In this document: piece after piece, positions 14,230-19,209 of the stretch
How the letters are laid out: each line of letters starts with the position of its first letter
How positions within the stretch are numbered: position 1 is the stretch's first letter
Program-made: the position numbers and the translations under genes
The notes under the pieces: model-generated
What the model was told of the DNA's origin: nothing
The model's database searches: none
The model's input: only the letters and a program-made list of their open reading frames with translations
Source of the DNA: Candidatus Methylomirabilota bacterium
GTDB taxonomy: Bacteria; Methylomirabilota; Methylomirabilia; Methylomirabilales; Methylomirabilaceae
DNA length: 19,209 bases
Assembly: GCA_028869615.1 (NCBI GenBank)
Contig: JAGWRQ010000012.1
Coordinates: 1-19,209 of the forward strand
Reading direction: 5' to 3'

Positions 14230-16918
14230 ATCCCGACGGGGGTTCGACCCTGTCCTCTGGCATACTCTCTCCAACGAAACCGTCTTCGCTCACCTGAAAT
14301 CCACACCTACCGGTCTGGCAGAGGCGGAGGCGACCCAACGCTTAGCCGAATATGGGCCGAATGAACTGCAAGCCGCCCACCGCATCTCGCCGTGGACGAT
14401 TCTTTTTGAGCAGTTCAAGAACGTGTTGATTGTCATTCTGCTCGTGGCGACGGCGCTCTCCGCTTTCCTTGGACACGGGATTGAAGCCCTCGCCATTGCC
14501 GTCATTGTGCTGTTTGCCGTGCTCTTGGGTTTTGTGCAGGAATACCGGGCCGAACGCGCGACCGAGGCATTGCGTAAAATGGTCGCGCCGACAGCAACCG
14601 CCTTCCGCGATAGGGAGGAAGTTGAAATCCCGGCGCGCGCTCTCGTGCCGGGTGATGTCGTCCTTTTGCGAGCAGGCGACAAAATTCCCGCCGATGTCAG
14701 ATTGATTGAGGCCGTGAATTTGCAAATCGAAGAGGCCGCGCTTACGGGCGAGTCGATTCCGGTGGACAAATACGCTGCGCCCCTCACGAACGGTGAATTG
14801 ACCTTAGGTGACCGTAGAAATATGGCCTACGCCGGTACCGCCGCGACCTACGGCCGGGGCCGCGCGGTTGTCGTTGCGACGGGCATGCATACTGAGTTTG
14901 GCAAGATTGCCCAAATGCTCCAGACGGTTGAAACCGGCAGGACCCCATTGCAGGAAAACCTGGATAAGGTCGGTCACGTACTGGCGTGGGCCGCCTTCGT
15001 GGTGGTGGCAGCCATTGTTGTCCTCGGCCTGTATCGCGGGCAACCCTTCATTGAGATGTTGATTTTCGGTATTGCGCTGGCGGTTGCCGTTGTCCCGGAG
15101 GCCCTGCCGGCTGTGGTCACGATCTCACTCGCGATCGGCGTGCAGAGGATGGTCAAGCGCCATGCGCTGATGCGCCGCCTCTCGGCGGTCGAGACGCTCG
15201 GCAGCACGTCGGTGATCTGCTCCGACAAGACCGGCACACTGACGAAAGACGAGATGACGGTCCGCAAGATCTTTGTGGCCGGGCAGATGCTGGACGTCTC
15301 CGGGGCAGGCTATGAACCGCACGGCCGGTTCTTGCGCGCCGGCCTCATTAGTGAACCCTCTAGCCCGCTGCAACAGCTCTTGCGCGCCGCTACGCTGGCC
15401 TCCGACGCGCATATCGTTCACAGCGAGGTCAATGGCCGCTGGCACGTCAAAGGCGACCCGACGGAGGGCGCATTGATCGTTGTCGCCGCCAAGGCCGGGT
15501 TGAACAAGGCCGACCTTGACTCACAATCCCCTCGCGTGAGTGAAATCCCCTTCACCTCCGAAACCAAACGCATGACCACTCTGCACAGCGAGCCGGAGGG
15601 CATCGTGGCCTATGCCAAAGGCGCGCCGGAAATTATTCTTGATTCGTGCGTCCGGCACATGACGACAGATGGGGCAACACCCCTTGACGCCGAGAGTCGG
15701 GAGATGATTCTGGAAACAGCCCGCCGGATGGCAAGCGAGGCATTGCGGGTTCTGGCGGTGGCTTCCAAACCAAGCGCAACACGAGAAAACGCCGAACATG
15801 ACATGACATTTCTTGGTTTGGTGGGCATGATTGACCCACCGCGTCCTGAGGCGAAGGCCGCGATTGAAACGTGCGAACACGCCGGGATTAAGCCGGTCAT
15901 GATTACCGGCGACCACCCGCTGACCGCGCAAGCCGTTGCCCGTGAATTAGGATTACTCAAGACGGGCCGCGTCGTGACCGGCGCAGAACTGGAGGCGATG
16001 AGCGAGGCCGAGTTCGAACGTGAGGTCGAGAACATCGACGTTTACGCTCGCGTGTCCCCGGCGCATAAGTTGCGTGTGGTCACGGCCCTGCAAAAGAAAG
16101 ATCACATTGCTGCGATGACGGGCGACGGGGTCAATGACGCGCCCGCGCTCAAGAAGGCCGACATCGGCATTGCGATGGGCATCACCGGCACGGACGTGAC
16201 CAAAGAGGCTGCCGCTATGACGCTGACCGACGACAACTTCGCCTCCATTGTCGCGGCGGTAGAAGAGGGCCGGGGCATCTTCGGCAACATCAAAAAATAT
16301 CTGATGTACTTGATCTCGTGCAATATCGGCGAAATCGTCCTGATGGCCGGGGCGACGCTGTTAGACCTACCTCTGCCGTTGACCGCCGTACAAATTCTGT
16401 ACGTCAATCTCGCCACCGATGGCTTGCCCGCGTTGGCGTTGGCCGTAGACCCACCCGAACCCGACCTCATGCGCCGTAAGCCGCGTAATCCACGCACCGG
16501 TATCTTCACCCGACCTGTCGTCACTGTGATGATGGTGGGCGGATTGTGGTCGGCGGCAGTCAACTTGGGTCTTTTTTCATGGGCGCTCCACTCCAGCCGG
16601 AGCATCGAACACGCCATGACGATGACTTTCGTTTCACTGGTGCTGATTGAGAGCTTCAAGGCCTATAACTTCCGTTCCGACCGCCATTCAGTGTTGAATC
16701 AGCCCTTTGCCAATAGGTGGCTGAATCTGGCGATTGTATGGGGGTTAGTGCCGTTGGCTATAATTGTCTATGCACCGTTCCTGCATGAGCCGTTCAGCAC
16801 GGTTAGCCTGTCACTCACGGATTGGGCTATCGTCGTCGTGTTGGCTTCTACCGTTTCGCCCGTGCTAGAATCGGCAAAGTGGATGGAGCGGCGTGGATGG
16901 TTCGGGGAAATGAGCTAG
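14216..16918 (+). CDS. P-type cation-transporting ATPase, Ca2+-type (type IIA-like)
   Basis: The 900-residue pump has the N-terminal cation-ATPase domain (WHTLSNETVFAHLKST...), the actuator loop LTGESIPVDK, PEALP in helix 4 (Glu295), the phosphorylation motif CSDKTGTLTKD (Asp337), KGAPE for ATP binding (Lys468), and the hinge GDGVNDAPAL (636-645). Helix 5 has N703-x-x-E706 and helix 6 N731-x3-D735, matching SERCA Asn768/Glu771 and Asn796/Asp800, so both Ca2+ sites appear largely retained. About ten membrane helices are expected. The ATG at 14216 lies inside the FNT gene; the frame extends upstream to 14165, but that part would overlap more. Codon choice seems shifted (more GAA and AAA than in the fts genes), compatible with separate acquisition. 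H+ or Mn2+ transport is less likely but not excluded. Confidence 0.9.
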   Translation: MGPPESRRGFDPVLWHTLSNETVFAHLKSTPTGLAEAEATQRLAEYGPNELQAAHRISPWTILFEQFKNVLIVILLVATALSAFLGHGIEALAIAVIVLFAVLLGFVQEYRAERATEALRKMVAPTATAFRDREEVEIPARALVPGDVVLLRAGDKIPADVRLIEAVNLQIEEAALTGESIPVDKYAAPLTNGELTLGDRRNMAYAGTAATYGRGRAVVVATGMHTEFGKIAQMLQTVETGRTPLQENLDKVGHVLAWAAFVVVAAIVVLGLYRGQPFIEMLIFGIALAVAVVPEALPAVVTISLAIGVQRMVKRHALMRRLSAVETLGSTSVICSDKTGTLTKDEMTVRKIFVAGQMLDVSGAGYEPHGRFLRAGLISEPSSPLQQLLRAATLASDAHIVHSEVNGRWHVKGDPTEGALIVVAAKAGLNKADLDSQSPRVSEIPFTSETKRMTTLHSEPEGIVAYAKGAPEIILDSCVRHMTTDGATPLDAESREMILETARRMASEALRVLAVASKPSATRENAEHDMTFLGLVGMIDPPRPEAKAAIETCEHAGIKPVMITGDHPLTAQAVARELGLLKTGRVVTGAELEAMSEAEFEREVENIDVYARVSPAHKLRVVTALQKKDHIAAMTGDGVNDAPALKKADIGIAMGITGTDVTKEAAAMTLTDDNFASIVAAVEEGRGIFGNIKKYLMYLISCNIGEIVLMAGATLLDLPLPLTAVQILYVNLATDGLPALALAVDPPEPDLMRRKPRNPRTGIFTRPVVTVMMVGGLWSAAVNLGLFSWALHSSRSIEHAMTMTFVSLVLIESFKAYNFRSDRHSVLNQPFANRWLNLAIVWGLVPLAIIVYAPFLHEPFSTVSLSLTDWAIVVVLASTVSPVLESAKWMERRGWFGEMS

Positions 16919-16928
16919 GAGTATTTGT

Positions 16929-17861
16929 GTGTCGATCGCCTATCGGACCACCAAGCCGATCCTCCTGGCGCCGGCGGGCAGCCTGGCGGCTGCGCAGGCG
17001 ACGTTAGACGCCGGTTCCGACGCCATCTACGTTGGCCTCAAAGGCTTCAGCCGCGGCGGACCAAGGAGCGAACTGACCTCCCTGGCGCTTCAGGACGTCC
17101 TGACGGCGGCCCATGCGCAAGGCCGCCGCCTGCAGGTTGCTCTTAATACCATCCCGGCTCAGGCCGAGCGGCGAGAGCTCGTGAGACGGGTTGGGGAACT
17201 GACCGACTGGGGAATCGATGGGGTCATCGTAAACGACGTCGGCCTTCTGGCTGAGCTCCGCAGCCGGTACCCCCGGCTTAGCCTTACCGCTAGCATCGGT
17301 TGTGGTGTCATGAACGAGGCTAATATCGCCTTCTACCGCGACCTGGGGACCGACGCGGTCGTACTCCCCGGTACCCTGACGCCTGATGAGATCGCTGCCT
17401 TCGCGCAGGTTCCCGACGTACTGATCGAGGTAATGGTCCACATGGTGGACGAGTTTATCCTGTTAGGTAAATGCTGGATGCCGAGCTACTGTCGGCTGAA
17501 TTCGACTCCGCTGGCATCGCAGCGTACGAGCGAGAGCCGCCTGATAGGGAGCGTGAAACGGGGAGGCGTCGGGGTGTGCTTCAAGATCTGCGAGCAGCCA
17601 TGGGAGCTTTACCGGGGCGGGCGATGCGTGGCCACACGGCTTCTGCCAAGCCGCCAAGTCAGCACGATCAATTACCTGGTCGATATCCTCAATGCCGGCG
17701 TCGATGTTGTTAAGCTCCAGGGCAGGAGCCTCCCACCTGAACTACTCGCCCCGCTCGTACGGCGTTATCGTCGAGCGATCGATGCCTGGATGGCAGGTGA
17801 ATCCTTGCCGCCCTTTGCAGAGCCTTGTCTGGAACCTTCCTGGACGGTCATGTGCCGGTGA
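16929..17861 (+). CDS. U32-family protein with atypical cysteine set (UbiU/TrhP-related)
   Basis: The 310-residue protein has the U32 N-terminus LLAPAGSLAAAQATLDAGSDAIYVGLKGFSR, the barrel strands VALNTIPA and GVIVNDVGLL, TASIGCGVMNEANIAFYRDLGTDAVVLPGTLT, and the cysteine region GKCWMPSYC...GVCFKICEQPW. Cysteines 182, 188, 217 and 221 could bind a [4Fe-4S] cluster. In UbiU-type proteins the ligands are spaced differently (Cys169/176/193/232 in E. coli): the first ligand position here is in HMVDEF without Cys, and the last is in RQVSTINYL with Ser. U32 proteins were first called collagenases, but characterised members (UbiU/UbiV, TrhP, RlhA) act in hydroxylation of ubiquinone, tRNA or rRNA. 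GTG at 16929 has AGGAG 7 bases upstream, overlapping the ATPase stop region. It is the first of three tandem U32 genes. Confidence 0.85.
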   Translation: MSIAYRTTKPILLAPAGSLAAAQATLDAGSDAIYVGLKGFSRGGPRSELTSLALQDVLTAAHAQGRRLQVALNTIPAQAERRELVRRVGELTDWGIDGVIVNDVGLLAELRSRYPRLSLTASIGCGVMNEANIAFYRDLGTDAVVLPGTLTPDEIAAFAQVPDVLIEVMVHMVDEFILLGKCWMPSYCRLNSTPLASQRTSESRLIGSVKRGGVGVCFKICEQPWELYRGGRCVATRLLPSRQVSTINYLVDILNAGVDVVKLQGRSLPPELLAPLVRRYRRAIDAWMAGESLPPFAEPCLEPSWTVMCR

Positions 17862-17882
17862 GGTCAGGATGAAGGAGGAGCA

Positions 17883-18821
17883 GTGGCGCGGACCTTTGAG
17901 CTGAATACAACCATCTCGAATCTGCGGGACCTCACCGAGTCAGATCTGAGTCCATACGATGCCCTCTACCTTGGCAACATCACCTGCCGGCTGTACGAGG
18001 GCAACCTCCTGGAGCGCCTCGATGACCTGCGGGAGGCGATTGGGATGGTGAAGGGCCGAGGGCAGAAGGCGTACGTCACCACGTATGCCGCGCCGCGCAA
18101 CAATGACTTGTCGCAGATTCGAAAGGTTGTGGCAGTGGCCGTGGAGACCGGGGCGGATGCCGTGGAGGTCCACAACCTCGGGGTGTTGAAGATCGTCCAC
18201 GAGGCGTATCCCGATCTTGCTGTCCACATCGGCGGCTTCGCGAATGTCTATACCGACGGTGGCGCTGCCGTCCTGAAACGATATGGGGCCGTTCGCATCA
18301 CGCCCAACTACGAGCTGAGCTTGGAGGAGATCGGCCAGATCCACTGCGAGGTTGGGCTGTCGATGGAACTGCTGGTTCATGGCAAGATGCCGCTTGGTAT
18401 TTCTGACGACTGCTTTCTGCTGGAGTATGAGCAGGCCTGGGGGGTCACATGCCCGACGCTCTGTCAGCAAGAGCTGTTCCTGAAGCAGGGCGATTGGGCG
18501 ATGAAGTCAATCGGGAAAGGGGTCCTGAGCGGGAGGGATGTCTGCCTGCTGGAGCACCTGAAGCGACTGATGACCGAGGGGCATTCCTGTTTTCGGGTTG
18601 AGGCGGTTTCAGAGAGTCCTGCCTACCGACTGGAGATCGGCCGGGTCTACCGCGAGGCCCTGGAGGCCGCTCTGGCTGGGAGGGACGGCCTGGAAGGGCA
18701 GTGGTGGGACACGATCAGACGCCATGCGCGGATCGGCCTGTGCAACGGCTTTCACTTTGGCATGTCGGGAATGACCTACTATGGCGTGCGGTATCCTGGC
18801 GCGGAGACTGCGGAGGCTTAA
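17883..18821 (+). CDS. U32-family protein with UbiV-like Fe-S cysteine spacing
   Basis: The 312-residue protein contains YLGNITC (Cys35), VHIGGFANVYTDGGAAVLKRYGAVRITPNYELSLEEI, LLVHGKMPLGISDDCF (Cys177) and TCPTLCQQ (Cys190, Cys194). E. coli UbiV binds [4Fe-4S] with Cys39, 180, 193 and 197. The spacings here (142, 13 and 4) match those (141, 13, 4) almost exactly, and the local motifs YLGxxxC, HGxxPLxxSxxCF and CxxxC align. UbiV works with UbiU in oxygen-independent hydroxylation steps of ubiquinone synthesis. The rest of the sequence is divergent and has a long C-terminal extension with GLCNGFHFGMSGMTYYGVRYPG. The GTG at 17883 follows AAGGAGG by 4 bases, 21 bases after the preceding U32 gene. 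The true product acted on is unknown. Confidence 0.87.
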   Translation: MARTFELNTTISNLRDLTESDLSPYDALYLGNITCRLYEGNLLERLDDLREAIGMVKGRGQKAYVTTYAAPRNNDLSQIRKVVAVAVETGADAVEVHNLGVLKIVHEAYPDLAVHIGGFANVYTDGGAAVLKRYGAVRITPNYELSLEEIGQIHCEVGLSMELLVHGKMPLGISDDCFLLEYEQAWGVTCPTLCQQELFLKQGDWAMKSIGKGVLSGRDVCLLEHLKRLMTEGHSCFRVEAVSESPAYRLEIGRVYREALEAALAGRDGLEGQWWDTIRRHARIGLCNGFHFGMSGMTYYGVRYPGAETAEA

Positions 18822-18838
18822 CGGAGCAGGGTGGGGTA

Positions 18839-19209
18839 ATGATTGAGCTGCTCGCGCCCGCAGGCAATCTGGAGATGGTGGTGGAAGTCTTACGAGCCGG
18901 AGCCGATGCCATCTATGTAGGACCGCGCAGCTGGAGCCGACGTCGTAACACCTTTGAGATGGAAGATGGAGCAGTCCGCGAGGCGATTCGGCTCACCCAT
19001 GATGGTGGTGCCAAGCTCCGGGTGGCATGCAATACGCACATGCAATCCGTAGAGATCCCCGCGCTGCTCAGCCGAATGGAGCGCTTCGTCATGGCCGGTG
19101 TTGATGGCGCTATTATGGCCGATATCGGCGCGATCGCGGCAGTGCATCGGCACTTTCCCGAGCTGCCCCTCCATGCGAGCATCGGGGCCAACATCCTGAA
19201 CGACGCCGA
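18839..19209 (+). CDS. Third U32-family protein, 3'-truncated by window edge
   Basis: An open frame of 123 codons runs from ATG 18839 off the window end. It begins MIELLAPAGNLEMVVEVLRA, the classic U32 N-terminus, and continues with GADAIYVGPRSWSRR, LRVACNTHM, GVDGAIMADIGAIAAVHRHFP and LHASIGANILNDA, all matching the first half of the UbiU/TrhP-type barrel. It is 17 bases after the preceding gene, with a G-rich run (GGGTGGGG) upstream. Its cysteine region lies outside the window, so its cofactor and subfamily cannot be judged. It is clearly more like the first U32 gene than the second. Confidence 0.85.
   Translation, partial: MIELLAPAGNLEMVVEVLRAGADAIYVGPRSWSRRRNTFEMEDGAVREAIRLTHDGGAKLRVACNTHMQSVEIPALLSRMERFVMAGVDGAIMADIGAIAAVHRHFPELPLHASIGANILNDA

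Noticed and set aside
1..19209. tRNA, rRNA, transposase or integrase genes
   Set aside because: No cloverleaf-like, rRNA-like or recombinase sequence was recognised on reading; almost all bases are occupied by the listed protein genes.

Overview
The window looks like a chromosomal segment of a Gram-negative-type bacterium of roughly 60 % G+C (estimated by eye). All recognised genes are on the + strand and are tightly packed, often with 4- to 44-base overlaps. No gene-free stretch exceeds about 150 bases. The gene set (classical division/cell-wall cluster, FNT channel, UbiV-like U32 protein, benzoate-type CoA ligase, telomere-like CCCTA repeat hairpin) would suit a metabolically versatile, partly anaerobic lineage such as NC10/Methylomirabilota or a relative. 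That placement is an impression and was not tested.

Region 1 (1-9183) is a dcw cluster in the order murD (5' end cut off by the window), ftsW, murG, murC, murB, ftsQ, ftsA, ftsZ. Start and stop codons overlap at most junctions, so the genes are probably co-transcribed and translationally coupled. They cover the cytoplasmic steps of peptidoglycan precursor synthesis (MurB, MurC, MurD), lipid II formation (MurG), septal glycan polymerisation (FtsW), the divisome scaffold (FtsQ), the membrane anchor (FtsA) and the Z-ring (FtsZ). There is no ddl between murB and ftsQ. The one irregularity is an 82-base imperfect inverted repeat of CCCTA-type units between murC and murB, which supplies the murC stop codon.

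Region 2 (9237-10159) holds a small CxxC...CxxC zinc-ribbon protein of unknown function and a YggS/YlmE-type PLP-homeostasis protein. Both may be a tail of the division operon.

Region 3 (10160-12865) starts with a near-consensus sigma70 promoter. An IclR-family regulator follows, then an adenylate-forming ligase of the benzoate/2-aminobenzoate-CoA ligase type. This looks like a small regulator-enzyme pair for activating an aromatic acid.

Region 4 (12979-16918) encodes membrane transport: a four-helix SMR/DMT-like protein, an FNT-family formate/nitrite channel, and a P-type ATPase with the residues of a Ca2+ pump. The ATPase start codon overlaps the end of the FNT gene.

Region 5 (16929 to the window end) contains three consecutive U32 'peptidase'-family genes, the last cut off. 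The second has four cysteines in almost exactly the spacing of the [4Fe-4S] ligands of UbiV. The first has an unusual cysteine set. These are the least understood genes here. They are more likely Fe-S enzymes or cofactors for oxygen-independent hydroxylation than proteases.
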